From assembly GCF_016086655.4 (NCBI RefSeq), contig NC_052135.2:25882363-25946362 (forward strand): 64,000 bases of DNA. Direction: 5' to 3'. The position numbers and the translations under genes were made by a program. This document shows, piece after piece, positions 22,721 to 34,179 of the stretch. This DNA comes from Lepeophtheirus salmonis (taxonomy: Eukaryota; Arthropoda; Copepoda; Siphonostomatoida; Caligidae). Each line of letters opens with the position of its first letter. Positions within the stretch are counted from its first letter, which is position 1. The notes under the pieces are model-generated. The model made no database searches. It was not told where the DNA came from and saw nothing but the letters and a program-made list of their open reading frames with translations.

Positions 22721-23394
22721 TAATACATGTAAATATGTATTTAAATACTACTTAAACAGCTCTAATTTTTATATATTAGACACTTCATGTAATCAATGTA
22801 ATATGGTTAATTATGGTTCGTATGGTTAGGGAATGTTCCAGCCCTTCCAAAATATTTGGCGCCTTATATTTCTCTTAATGCTATTGTATTTTAAATTTTC
22901 CTAATTCTATGCCTACGAAACTTTTTAGAAATAATACCCATAAATCTTGATTATAGTCACAAAACTATTCTCTAAATATTTGGGTATAATATCATATGAT
23001 ATAATAATATGCCTCCATATATAATCAATTTATATATGTCATTGAAGTGACATATACAATAAATTTAAACGAAATTATTTGTACAAGAATTTTGTTTTAT
23101 TTAATAATTAATTATTTACATATATATACCTATAAGATAATATTAAATTTTTAAACCCACTGTAAATTCAAGATATTGCTCTCCGAAATTTTAATTTTTT
23201 ATTGGTATTATATTCTGCTATTACTTCTTGCAATCTTGGATTACGAGTTTTGTTATCACGTTTCATTGGTCATTGGTTCATTGCCACGTTCTAAATCACT
23301 TTTTTTTCATGCCAAACCGTCTTCTATTTTTAAATAATCTACCAATTTCCAAAGATTTGAATGTTTATTAGTAATAGAGCTTTTTTGAAGTAGT
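22721..23394. other. MULE interior, no gene recognised
   Basis: AT-rich interior between the left arm and the transposase fragment. The 3' part of the transposase that should lie here is not recognisable. Confidence 0.4.
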
Positions 23395-23585
23395 GTTGAG
23401 ACTTGGTCCAACATGATTTTTTTTTTCCGGTTCGGTCTTAAGTGATTTTTTCCTAGACCGATTTGGAACTATTTTTCAGTCCAGACCACGGTCTCAGACC
23501 GTGGACAAACTTTTTTCGTTCTCACTTTGTAGACCGTATTTTTTCGGTCTCATATATTATGAGAGACCTTTTTTTTCTAGATCAA
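23395..23585. repeat. TCGGTC short-word array 2 inside the MULE
   Basis: Contains 'ttccggttcggtctta', 'tagaccgatttgg' and 'ccacggtctcagaccgtgg', the same word set as 7140-7560. 'ccacggtctcagaccgtgg' is close to a palindrome. It was probably acquired by the element after insertion. Confidence 0.6.
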
Positions 23586-23767
23586 CTATCTTTCAAAATT
23601 GTCAAAAAAATCTCAAAAGTACACGATAAGTTCTAGAAATACTGAACACAAATAAGAGACGATAGGATCAAAATTAATCCAAGCCATCTCTTTTTAAACT
23701 TTGTACAACGTTATTGTACTTTAAAAAACATATGATGTCATGTTATTAACAATTTATAAAAGATAAA

Positions 23768-24416
23768 TTATCTTGGCACCGATACATATCCAAGAATTAT
23801 GTATAATGTAAAAAGTTGGCAATAATTTTCAGGGCAGCATTTTAATTTTCCTTCAGAGGCCCAATCTTTGCATGGACACAGTTCCTCTAATGCACCCTCA
23901 GATCCAAAAATAAATATTCTGTCAGGATTGTGTTCACCACTATCATATTGTAAAAACTGTTTTCTGTTTTTAAAGAATAAGCAGTCAGGGAAATTGAATA
24001 ACCACATCTTCCAACAGAGATTTGAGGAGCTTGATTTACTTTCTGTCTCCAGCTTTGAATACTTCGAGCCAAATTCGATAAATTGGGCATTAATATGTGT
24101 TCGTTCAAGTTGGATAAAATTTGTTCAATTAACATACGCGAGGATAATTGTGAAGTCAGAGCTTAGGATCTCATTTTTGCTTTTTCCAGGTTTTTGGGTT
24201 TGGATGGATTGCTCGGATGGCACTATTCCCTACTGTTTCGGAAAAACATATATTGTCACTGTCAATATCCAATGGCGTCATTGTGTTGAGACTAGCATTA
24301 CATTTTTTATTTTCACATATCAAGTATGTTTTTTGGACGGATTTTCGGTTAACTCTGTTGATATAATTATCCACTAATTTCATTCCACCTCTTTGAATTT
24401 TTATTAAATACACCAT
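23768..24416 (-). pseudogene. MULE transposase fragment with FLYWCH zinc finger
   Basis: On the minus strand the N-terminal part reads RGGMKLVDNYINRVNRKS, then QKTYLICENKKCNASL, a FLYWCH-type zinc finger with two Cys visible; the His pair is disturbed (GNSAIRAIHPNP). In other frames it continues LIEQILSNLNEHILMP, then QFLQYDSGEHNPDRIFIFGS, then CKDWASEGKLKCCPENYCQL. The last segments match the start of the MULE catalytic region ('W..DGTFK..P..F.QL' block), with the usual Asp of DGTFK as Glu here (EGKLK). Two or more frameshifts break it, and the remainder of the catalytic domain is absent. Confidence 0.85.
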
Positions 24417-24484
24417 TTTTACGGTTTAGATATGGATTGTAAGTACTAAATGCTAAAGGAATATAGAGAATTTTATTCGTGTTT

Positions 24485-25360
24485 TAATATACATTAACAC
24501 TAAATAAAACAAATAAATGAATTAATTGAATAAAACATTGAGAAAGAAATGGACATAACTATTAGTTATACACATTAATAAAGTGGGAGCCGATTCTCAT
24601 TCTGAACTGGAATATATATATATAATTGTATTATTATTTTTTGATAAATATCACTGAAGTTTACTTTTACAAATGAAGTTACATTTAAAAGTGTCATTGG
24701 ATAAAATTATGAAAATACACTCAAAAATTCGTAAAAGAAGTGTAGAAGTTAATTGTTAAGGTCTCATAACTTGTCTTGAGATCCATTGGAGTTATGAATT
24801 TCTAGTCCTAGAAACATAACTTTTGTGATTCAAGTCCCCTGAGTGACTGCGTAGTACAGCCTGTTTCCAACTCTTCAAATAAAAAAGAAGATTAATATAG
24901 AGGCGAAGAATTTCGTTCTCATTTCTCTATTTAAATTCTAAGTTGCTCCAAATGAACTCATTTGTAAATTTTCCCTCCCTTACATCTCTCATCTCCTCTT
25001 GCCCTCCAACGATCAGACCTTTCAGTGCCTCCTCGAATCTTCTCAGTGATTTGCCATCCACATCCAACAACCTCTTCTACTGATACATCCTGGCTCATAT
25101 GGAAGAAGAAATCACTGCAGAAATGTTATGCTTGTTCGTCCCACAATGAGTCTTTTTCGATATGAATAATGTCTAAAGTCTAATGGTAATTGATCTGTTT
25201 CCTACCAGAATAGTCATTACGTTAATGAGATGATTATTTACATTAAATAAAAGATGGCGAGTTTTCTTCTGGGCTATCTTTATCCTATACGAATTTTCAT
25301 AATACGAGTAACCCCAGTACAAACTTTCCGTATACCAATTATCGTGTAGGCGAGATTTCC
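24485..25360 (-). repeat. right long inverted repeat of the MULE
   Basis: Inverted partner of the left arm. It includes the 'ctgagaagattcgaggaggc' block, which matches 'ctgagaggattcgagtaggc' near 21823-21842. Confidence 0.75.
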
Positions 25361-25639
25361 TAGATCAGCATTTTGTGCATTCATATTCAAATCACGCTGT
25401 ACATTCATCTATATATATTAGAGTAATTCTTAAATTGATTTTAGTTTCTTCGAATTGTTAGATGGACATAGTCCCTAGTATTTCCTTTGATTAAAAATGG
25501 AGAAATAAAAAGTTTGGTTCATATTTTTTTTGTACTTAAGTACAACTATATTTCAATTTAGTATAACAAGAATTATATACAATACAGAGGTACCGGACTG
25601 TTAGAAAGTATTAGAACATAAAAAAACATTGAACAATTA

Positions 25640-26215
25640 ACACTTAAATTAACACCAAAATCATCAAGTGATCCTTGATAGTCAATCTATGTATATCCAA
25701 TGGGGAACCAAATTGGCTACATTTTGTGACCTTCAGATGAAGCAATGCTGAGTATCATAACTGAGGCCGGATGTTTGATGGTGAACACTTCATGGAGGTT
25801 GTAGTTGACTTCTCCAAAACAGATGACTCAATTATTTTGCCTATTGTACACAGGATCCACTGTAAAATATTTTCTCAAAAAAATTCGGTTTCCGTGATAA
25901 CTCAAAGCTTTTTATGCCGATCAAATCATAATTGTTGCTTTTGTTGAGTGAACCAGGGTCGTTCAATATGTCGGAGAGACTTGCCACCAGCTTTTTAATA
26001 CGTTATTGGACTCCGTGGAACGGCTCACAGGGTGCTTCTTCCCCAAGTCCTTCATTGTTATCTTCGGATTTTTCAAAAAAAAAATTCCCCGTGTCAGGCT
26101 TTAATTTGATAGGCTTCCTCTTCTATACAACGATCACTGATGCTATCACCAGTATTGAGCTTACCCTTGACCCTCCACCTGCTGCTTCTCCAGGCATTAA
26201 GGGTCCTTACAATAT
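25640..26215 (-). pseudogene. IS630-Tc1-mariner superfamily transposase relic A
   Basis: Minus strand. The helix-turn-helix region reads RKPIKLKPD, NPKITMKDLGKKHPVSRST, then WWQVSP, with frame changes. The catalytic part reads FFEKIF, TVDPVYNRQN, then IKHPASVMILSIASSEGHKM and PIWFPIGY. The first catalytic block (usually FSDEKIFTVD) has lost its Asp. Stops and a frameshift are present, and the C-terminal third is missing. The frame at 25932-26237 on the plus strand is only the complement of this relic. Confidence 0.75.
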
Positions 26216-26418
26216 CAGAATTGTAATAATAATTTGAACTCTTTAACTTTCAATAAGTCCTTCAAAAAATTGTTCATTTGTGTCATTTGACAGATAATTT
26301 GTTATACTAGACGATAACTTTTTATTCATTTTGACAAATAAATAATTTCGAATGGAGGAAACTGTTAATATTTCGAAACTGTGAAAACAACAATAATAAT
26401 TTAAAAAAAAAGGGGTTG

Positions 26419-26437
26419 TAGGATATACCACACCCTG
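26419..26437 (-). repeat. terminal inverted repeat of IS630-like relic A
   Basis: Read on the minus strand this is CAGGGTGTGGTATATCC, flanked by TA (26438-26439). The terminal CAGGGT is shared with the outer ends near 49295 and 51175. Confidence 0.55.
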
Positions 26438-26439
26438 TA

Positions 26440-27205
26440 ATCACGGGCATACTTAAGGATTGATGCGACTATATTAACCAAACAAATTAACCACTTAGTG
26501 AAGACAATATTTAAATTCCATAAATTAATCAATTTCGATTAAACCTTCTAAATTATATTTTTAATGTACATATAAGCACACTCAATTATAATAAAAGTGA
26601 ATAACAGGGACAAGTTTGGTATTTTTGTATATTTAATGAAGGACTCTACATACGGTTCGTTGATAATTTTTACGAATTTGATTACTAAAATTGTTTACAA
26701 AAGGAATGTATCAGACCACCCTATATATGTAACAAATGTGGTCAAATGATTAAAACTACCATATTTATTCCATTATCAAGTCAAATGCTATTAGGAATGA
26801 TATTTTACTGTTATATTAATAGATTTAATGTACTATATATAAACATCTATATATGTAGAACATATAAAATTATATTATTATTCGTTAAAATATTACAAAT
26901 TAATAAAATACAATAAATCCTATTTTACATACATAATACATATATTCATTAAATACTTTTTGGGTATTGTATATATTTGTATAATTATATATTGCTCATT
27001 ATATGATTGATGAAGAGAGGGGTGGGGGAAGATAATAATGGGTATAAGTACATAACATAATATTATCCGTTAATTAAGAATTCTAAAAACCAGATCATTA
27101 CTTATAAAATTATTCTATTGGAATAATAATGTATAATACATTATGTAAGTATAATTTCATTATCCAATAGTATTTTGATTTAATTTGAAAATCCTAGTCA
27201 TGTCT
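26440..27205. other. spacer, nothing recognised
   Basis: Very AT-rich, with TATATA-type runs. No gene or element boundary. Confidence 0.4.
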
Positions 27206-27206
27206 G

Positions 27207-27285
27207 AGATCGTTATAATTTTAGTTAGACCGAACTATTTCGGTTCTTTAAAGAAGTTCGGTCTTGACAATCTCATAGAAAAATT
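27207..27285. repeat. TCGGTC short-word array 3
   Basis: 'agaccgaactatttcggtt' and 'aagttcggtcttgac' form an inverted pair of the words seen in the other arrays. Confidence 0.55.
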
Positions 27286-27520
27286 TGCTGGAGATTTTTC
27301 TCATGGAAAATTAGGCTGAAACTCGATTTAGAGATGACTGTTTAACAATATGTCATTTATGATATTGTACACATCAGTTAGATGATAAAATATGAAATTT
27401 AAAGGGTTTGATATTAGTCCAAGATCCTGTCAGGGAAGATTTTACCCCATAAGGTACAGAAAGTTTTACCCCCTGACATTACTTATGCCACCTAGAGCAT
27501 CGATTTTTTTGTCCACATGA

Positions 27521-27534
27521 CCCCCCCCCCCCCC
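27521..27534 (+). repeat. poly-C run (14 bases)
   Basis: A C homopolymer, unusual in such AT-rich DNA. It lies in a C-rich patch (27450-27570). Confidence 0.9.
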
Positions 27535-27639
27535 TGCTGGGTATGGCCTCCAAGCCCCCCTGAAAATAGCCTCCTGATGGTTTATTTGACCGTCATTTTT
27601 GGGGACAGTCTATAAATAATATACTTCATTTAGAAGAAA

Positions 27640-29600
27640 TCGCAGTTAGGATTGGATGGAAGATTTATACTACATTAGACAAGACGGAGAAGTTCTTACT
27701 TTTAGTTCCTGGAAGTTCGTCAGAGATTGTATTGATGAACACAGTCTATTTGAGATGAGGATAAAGCGACAGAGTTTGGAGACATTCGCATCAGATTTAG
27801 GGTAATACAAACTTAAGGGATCGGATGGCAATGTAATAGCGGCCTGTTTGGTTCGGGAGCTGTTTGGAAGTATCCAGTATTACTCACTTCATCAAAAAAT
27901 TGACATGGCAGAAGTTTCAAAGTATCCGCTAACACCAGTTCCAATTGATACAATTATCGTTAGAAAACTCCTAAAGTAGCACTTATGACATATCTCGAGT
28001 TTCAAGTTTCAATAACCCCTCCAGCATCAATTAATACTATCATCATCATTGCTTCCTTCCTCCTTCAGATGAACTCTGCTATTAAATCCAGTTTTGGTGG
28101 AGTCTCTCGCTTTCTTCTCAAGAGGATGATTTCATCAGATATGTATATTATTCACTTTTTGCTGAAAAATCCATTAATGAAGGACTTGGAGAAGATTCTT
28201 CATATTCTGTTGCATATTATAGTATTGGACTATCACAGAAACGCTCAAGTAACTTGACTCAACCCCTCAGAAATATCAGTTTTAAAGTTCCTTGTCGAAA
28301 GTTGGGAGGATGATAGTTTGGGTTATGTGTCGCAACAGAAAACACTCTTTGCTAATTCAGGAGATAGATGCTATAGGTACAAAGTTGTAAATCGTGAAGT
28401 CGTATGAATTTTAGAAGTTGGTCTGTACAGGTATCATGAAGAAGCTTATAGTTGTCTGTTTTACCATATTTCAAACATAATGTATCCAAACAATGTTGTT
28501 ATATCTGCACCATCCGAAACCGATTGTCTTTTAATTGGCATAGGCTGCAGTTGCACTGTGGACCCTTAATTGAAGATTTGAAAAGAAGCCGGATTACAAA
28601 CCAACAACAATCAGAGATATATAAGCATAACACAGATGCATGCAGTACTTGGTGAAACATTCTGCAAAACACTGCCTGCCTATCATGCTTTCGCAGGTTG
28701 TGACTATGCATCTTCATTCAATGGAAAGGGGAAAATAAGACTACTGAAGCTTCTCCGGAAAAACACTTTTTAACCAGCTTGGACTTCCATCTGAAATCAA
28801 CACATTTACTATCACCACGGGTGAAAAGTTTTTGTGTGAGATATGCACCAAGAAAAAAATGAAATTTGTAAAAAGAAGTGCGGTTCCAGTTGTTTTTGGA
28901 AAAATACAACCCTTAGAAAGATGAGGAACAAAGCACATGTTCAAGATCATTACTCCAAAAAATATGAATCACTAATTTAGTTCTATGACGGTGGTTTACT
29001 GCAACTAAGTTGACCCAAGCAGAATTAGCTTCCTAACAGTATGTATGGAAGGATGTAGATAGTTGCTACTAGTTGGTGTGGGTTAAAAGTGATTCCTTCC
29101 CAAAAACCATTAGATGTTGTTCACATAGAGGCATATCTCTTCCAGGAAGATAGTACAGAATGTAAGTTACGAATTGCATTTTTTCCTAACAAAATTTTGT
29201 TGATACAATTTTTTGAGAAAAAACTGAATATTTTAGAAACTGAAAAAGTGCGCAAAATTCTCCCAATAAATGGCTAAAATAAACAAAACTGTTCTTATTT
29301 TGGATAAAAAGGCTGAATTCAGTTTAAAAACTGAAAATTTTCATGCTTGACTTTTGTCCTACTTAATTCCTTACAAATGCCACGTACATCAAAATTACCT
29401 GTATTTTAATTTTAAATCCAGTAAATGATAACATTGTTTAGAGAATAATCTTAATAAAATTATTTTTCATTTGTGTTTTTTTCTTTTTAGCGCATGGTGA
29501 CGAAGATAACAACAGTGAAGATTACGATTCACTTTCATCATTAAGATGAAAGTGAAGACAGTGACGAAGAATTGTATAAGTAGTGTCTGTAACAAATGGC
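27640..29600 (+). pseudogene. broken gene of the multicopy 'HEEAD...HAFxGCD' family
   Basis: Readable segments in order: FSSWKFVRDCIDEHSLFEM, RIKRQSLETFASDLG, KLKGSDGNVIAACLVRELFG, LHQKIDMAEVSKYPLTPVP, FQVSITPPASINTIII, SSFGGVSRFLLKRMI, VESWEDDSLG, YRYHEEAYSCLFYHIS, then AYHAFAGCDYASSFNGKGK near 28677-28735. An acidic tail (HGDEDNNSEDYDSL) follows after an acceptor-like 'ttttttctttttag' at 29477-29490. These match a family I know as multicopy and uncharacterised in invertebrates. The 'GCDY...GKGK' block recalls the FEN1/XPG or PIN-like nuclease fold, which is inference only. Several frameshifts and stops break it. The retained acceptor indicates a DNA-level copy, not a processed retrocopy. 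Confidence 0.65.
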
Positions 29601-29759
29601 ATCCGCAAAAGCAAATCCCAATGTAATACACTGAAATGTATTATTAACATCATTTCTTGTTTTGCAACCTCAGTTATCAGATAAAATACTTTTTATGTCT
29701 GTATTATAATAAGCAAGTGGTTACCTGTTGCATAAACAAATTATAATAAATAATTCGTA

Positions 29760-30160
29760 ATCTCGTAAGGATGAGTGAGCAAGAAGGCAAAAGGCGTACA
29801 CCTCAGATCTCCTAGATGGTGAAGTTGAAGTAACGAGGCTTATGGAGGTTGTGACACGCTCTAGGAGCCTGGTTTTCAAGATGGTCAAGATGAAAAATGA
29901 TGGAGAAGACCTTACCAGGAAAGTAGGAAGTTGAGCGCACAATTTAAAGAGGGATCTGGAGTGTCTGTCTAGCTTGAGGAAGAAGATCAAGGATGACCCC
30001 ACAAAATCGATGAATTGACTCATCAACGACTTCTCCGTAGATATAAGTAGGGCTGTAAAGGGCTACTTGGGATTGTTTTCTTACAGAATCACCTTACACC
30101 ACCTTCTGACAGAGGTAGTAAAGGCCAGGAGGCTATTTATGGACATTTTGCAGTTAAACC
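29760..30160 (+). pseudogene. IS630-Tc1-mariner superfamily transposase relic B (N-terminal part)
   Basis: In one frame: TSDLLDGEVEVTRLMEVV, then MKNDGEDLTRKVGS, AHNLKRDLECLSSLRKKIKD, DPTKSMN, then ISRAVKGYLGLFSYRITLHH and LLTEVVKARRL. These correspond to the DNA-binding N-terminus of IS630-like transposases. In-frame stops occur after KVGS and after SMN. The catalytic domain is absent. Confidence 0.7.
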
Positions 30161-30214
30161 CTGTACACTGTACTTTGTTTTCTGCTGTACATGTTTCTGT
30201 TTTTCTTCTCTTAA

Positions 30215-30410
30215 TCTATGTTCTGGACGTTGATTAGTTAAAACCGAATGAGCTCAAGCTAAGCTCTGAGCAATTTCCAATAATTATTGAATAATAATTA
30301 TATAATTGGGAAGAATCGTCTAACTACCAAATGTGTTTGGGGTTTTTTTCTGTTTCTTTTTGGAGGAAAAGTTGCACACTTCAATAAAGGGGATGTGGAG
30401 TACAACTCGT
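30215..30410 (+). repeat. dispersed repeat family RC, copy 2
   Basis: 'ctggacgttgattagt', 'ccgaatgagctc', then 'attgggaagaatcgtctaac' and 'tttctgtttctttttgga' match 44147-44300 in the same order. Confidence 0.65.
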
Positions 30411-30464
30411 ATAGTTGATATGCAAAGAAAATTAATTAATAAGGTGAGATCGAGAAAATCGGTC

Positions 30465-30530
30465 CATAATTTGAAAACAATTCAAATTTTTGGTCCGTCC
30501 CTCAGAGCGCGGTCTGGATCGAAATATCTT
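30465..30530. repeat. TCGGTC short-word array 4
   Basis: 'aatcggtccataatt', 'ttggtccgtccc' and 'gcgcggtctggatcg': the same word set as the other arrays, short copy. Confidence 0.45.
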
Positions 30531-30714
30531 TCTAAATTGTTCAAGAAAAACGAAATTAAGAACTACCCCCAAAAAAAAAAAAAACCGGTCATGGAACAAG
30601 TATCAACCCTAAAATATTTACATTCATTGGATTTTGAATTTACTGTATTTTTTCCACAACATTATGCTATTACAATTTTCACTGCTCAAATACATACCTC
30701 GTATAAAAATTAGA

Positions 30715-31550
30715 TTACGTTTCATCACACTGTGTTTTTGCATAAAAGTGTGGGCTTAATAATGAAACATAATACCTACCTTTTCTTTTAAAGTATGTAT
30801 AATATATTGTTATTATGTGATTATTATTTTAGTCTGATGGATATAATATTCATATTCATTTCAAAATTGGTCGTGACTTGCCCTAAAAAAATTACATAAA
30901 TTTTGTTTCCCCCCTCTTTCCTATCCCCAATCATTAATGATAAGTCCTGGAGGAGGAATGATTTTGGAAATGTAATCAACCCTCCAGCATTTTGAAGAAG
31001 AAGATGTAGTACAAAGGAAGCAAAATGCTTGAATGATTATATACATTCATACATATATATAAGGATGGTTGCAGTGAGTACCACAGCTCATTAGCTTTCC
31101 AATATTTATTTTTTTAATTGTGCCAGGTATAAAGAAAATATTTGGAATATAAGATATGTAACAAGATGAACAACAAATGAAATGGATCAAAATCTATCCA
31201 GTGCTAATAAATTCATAAGCTTCTGAAAATAATTTAATTACATGTAACCGAGGAAAAACAACACAAATAACCTCTTACTACATTATTCCCTTTTACTCCG
31301 ATGAGATTGACTATTCACAAGACTAAGTAATGAACTAACATGGCTAGTGGCTATGTTCTACCTAACATAATAATTTAGAGATGTTTGGGAATTTTGATTG
31401 TATAGACTATAGAGCACGTTTGGAATTTGTGAAGTAAATCCATAAATGAGTTACCTTTCATGTCCCATAAAATAATAGTACTTAATCCTTTAAAACTCAA
31501 TTTAAGCCTTAGATTATAATAAATTTTGTTTACATAAATTATAATATTTT
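30715..31550. other. spacer, nothing recognised
   Basis: A small inverted pair ('cctggagga' and 'accctccagc') lies near 30946-30990. No gene. Confidence 0.35.
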
Positions 31551-31552
31551 TT

Positions 31553-31628
31553 AGCCGGAGTCGGACTCGGTAAAATTTTCTTGATTCCTGACTTGGAGTC
31601 TACCAAAAAATACTCCGTAGCCCTAGTA
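31553..31628. repeat. GAGTCGGA short-word array
   Basis: 'ccggagtcggactcggta' followed by 'cttggagtctacc' and 'ctccgtagccc': words GAGTC, GACTC and GGAGT in both orientations. Confidence 0.55.
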
Positions 31629-33000
31629 CAATCTACATAGATAGGAAGTCAGAAACCCCTTTCATGGTATATTGATACAAAAAAATATTACTTATTTAGA
31701 TGATACTTTTCTTTTAAAAGAAGTTGTTTTTATCATTGGATGTAAGTAGCTCAATATTAACAATTTCATAAAATATAAAACTTGGAGTATGATTCAGGAT
31801 GAGTTATTGGTGCCTTGTGGACCAATTTTGTCAAGACAAAATATAGTATCAAAATAAAAATGGTAATTTTACGTAATTTTCAATCTTGGATGACGTCACT
31901 ATCAAGTACCTTTGAAATTGTATTTAATTATACTCCAATCATTTAATACATTTCTAAACTTATTTTGATTAGATATAATCAATTTTATGATCACATCAAA
32001 ATCTCTCTTCTATCGATGAAATTATTCGCTTAGTTCAAGGAAAGCAATGAATTATATGATTCAAATTCATTGAAAGGCTGACTCGATCGAAAATATTTTG
32101 TATATCTGTAGGATTTATTTTTTCAAATCAAGATAAAGTTCCTTCATTTTAAGTATTAATTAATTATATTAAATAGACGTCGAACAATACAGGTCGCTGC
32201 TAAAAAAAGTTTTGAAAATCCCTCAAATGACAATGCAATCATTAATTTTTGTGCGACGTCGCACTATTGTTACTATTTTCATAAGAAATATTCTTAGAAA
32301 TTCCCTTCACATCTTTATTATTACCCCTTTATTATCTTCAGCCTATTCTGTTAGTAGTCCCCAAACAAAAGCAAAAATAAAACTTAAAAGTTAATTTATA
32401 ACAACATGCATTAAGTTTTAAATATGAAAAAAAAAAAAAAAAATCAAAAACTAATTTTACATGGTATCGTAGTACTAGTCTCACACATGAGTTTTCTCTT
32501 TTTTTTTTTGCAATTAGCTACGCTGTTACACATAATTCTGTAAAATAATTGACCCAAAAAGATATGTTTCTACAATTTAAATATATTCTTTATTTCAAAT
32601 ATGCAATTAAATATTGCTGAGGTTACACCTTGCATATTAACCAAAAAGGGATACCATGTTGATAGTAAATTTATAAAAGAAAGTGTACAGTTTGTCCAAA
32701 ATAATCTTAACGAAACTTGAAGGGTCTGGAAAATGAAAAAAAATAAAAATAAAAGCAACTGTTGTATAAATGTATACCTAGCATGGTGTTACCTCGCTAC
32801 ATAAAAATACAATGTATTTTGCTTTCAGCTGTAGATTTTTCTACTTTTTCTCCTCTTATCAAATGTTTAGACAGGTTCCAAAGAAAATTTTGGTCGGGAT
32901 CTGTAGAAAACATTTATACAGATGAATTGTAGATGCCGCCATATGTGTTTCTAAATCACACTTTAACGTCATATATAGTTAAATGTATGGTTGTGTTGGT
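31629..33000. other. spacer, nothing recognised
   Basis: AT-rich, with a long A run at 32428-32443 and a T run near 32500. No gene. Confidence 0.4.
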
Positions 33001-33004
33001 CTTA

Positions 33005-33365
33005 TTTCTTCGGTCTAGTTCAGTTCAGTCTTAGGACTGATCCTATCTGTAATTGGAACTAGGCATTAAGACTTTCAGTCCTTAGTACTATCAGTACTAG
33101 AACTTAATAAATACAAAAAATAAATAAAATTGAATGTCATCATCAAGGACCAAACTTTATAAGTTTTTAGAACTGATATGCAGGACTGAAATCGAAGAGT
33201 TTCCAGTCGTAAATATTGGCAAACCCAAAACTAGTTAAATGTGTTGCATAAATCATATTTTTATAACTCATACATAAGGATAGGGCAGACGATTTGAAAA
33301 ATATTAAATTTGGACTACGATCTAAGACCGAATGGAAAAAACCAAAAAAACTCCTCAAGGGACTG
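33005..33365. repeat. TCGGTC short-word array 5
   Basis: 'cttcggtctagttcagt', 'cagtcttaggactgatcc', 'actttcagtccttagtac', then 'ctaagaccgaatgg' and 'gggactgagtc'. Forward words lie at the left and complementary words at the right. Confidence 0.6.
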
Positions 33366-33698
33366 AGTCAACAGATTATTATTCTTTCAAGATGGCCTGA
33401 ATTCAGAATGATGACGTTACAGGAAAAGTTGTAGCTATATATATTCAAACAACACATATCATAGTACATACTTGTATATACATACGAGTATAACTACCTA
33501 CAAAATAGTTAAGTCTCAAAAACACAATATATTTTAATGACTGTAGAAGTTATTATATATGTCTTAAATGTAATTTTGGTATTGTGGTTTCAATCTTAAG
33601 TATGATTATGATTATTATTTTACTTTTATGCAATTTTTTTCAAAATGCAAATATTTGGTTAGATATCCATAATTTAAATTCATGAGGAAGGAATCCTA
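33366..33698. other. spacer, nothing recognised
   Basis: AT-rich, non-coding. Confidence 0.35.
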
Positions 33699-33751
33699 TT
33701 TTTGTTTTGTTTTGTTTTGTTTAACACCCAAAAAACAAAATAAAACAAAAC
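33699..33751. repeat. (TTTTG)n / (CAAAA)n hairpin
   Basis: Four TTTTG-type units (33699-33721), a 7-8 base spacer (aacaccc), then complementary CAAAA-type units (to 33751). They would form a stem of about 20 bp with few mismatches. Confidence 0.8.
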
Positions 33752-34179
33752 TCATTAGTATAACAAACAACAAACCCACAAAATGTAATTTTCAAACCTT
33801 AGACAACTTTTAAGTAACGTCTCACTTCCTCAAATATATATTTACATTTACAATGTATGTATAGACAAATACATATATTGGTATTAAACATCTCTGTTTA
33901 TTTGAATAGTTTTATCCTATTTTACACATATCTAATTGGTTTATTGATTGTTATAGGTTATAGATTTAAAAAATATGGCAAAGGATGTGATGTATGAGTT
34001 TTTGATGGGCAGTTGAGACATGAGAGGTCATACATCACTTTTTTTATTAATTATATATAGAAGGTTTTGTGTACAATAACTTTTTTGGATATATTGCCAC
34101 GAGCTTCCCTTACTTAAATCCATCAATTTTATATTTAATAAAAAAAAAAGATGAATCGAAAATGATAGAGATAATAATA

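Larger units (their letters stand above)
21588..25360 (-). mobile_element. MULE (Mutator-like) element with long inverted ends
   Basis: Long inverted repeats bound this 3.8 kb block. The left end 'gagatcacatacgg', then 'ttagtatagggaaagttt', matches the inverted right end 'gaaatctcgcctacac', then 'ttggtatacggaaagttt'. Similarity runs inward for about 0.8 kb through 'gatctcaaga' and 'cacttgaat' blocks to 'attaatgtgtataac'. Inside, on the minus strand, lie a FLYWCH zinc finger and the start of a MULE transposase. Long inverted ends and this transposase fit together as one Mutator-family element. I found no convincing 9-bp target duplication. Confidence 0.8.

Noticed and set aside
23868..24377. 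169-codon + frame, one of the longest in the window
   Set aside because: It is the complement of the FLYWCH-MULE transposase, which explains its openness.
24900..25130. Coding-like frame in the right MULE arm (Arg/Gly-rich on the minus strand)
   Set aside because: Its inverted partner near 21800-21960 does not preserve the frame, so it is better seen as part of the terminal repeat.
21578..25369. 9-bp target duplication for the MULE
   Set aside because: gtggtgtca on the left and tagatcagc on the right do not match convincingly.
25932..26237. 101-codon + frame
   Set aside because: Complement of the IS630-like relic on the minus strand.
30333..30713. 126-codon + frame
   Set aside because: Starts inside the RC repeat and crosses a TCGGTC array and a poly-A run. 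No protein family.
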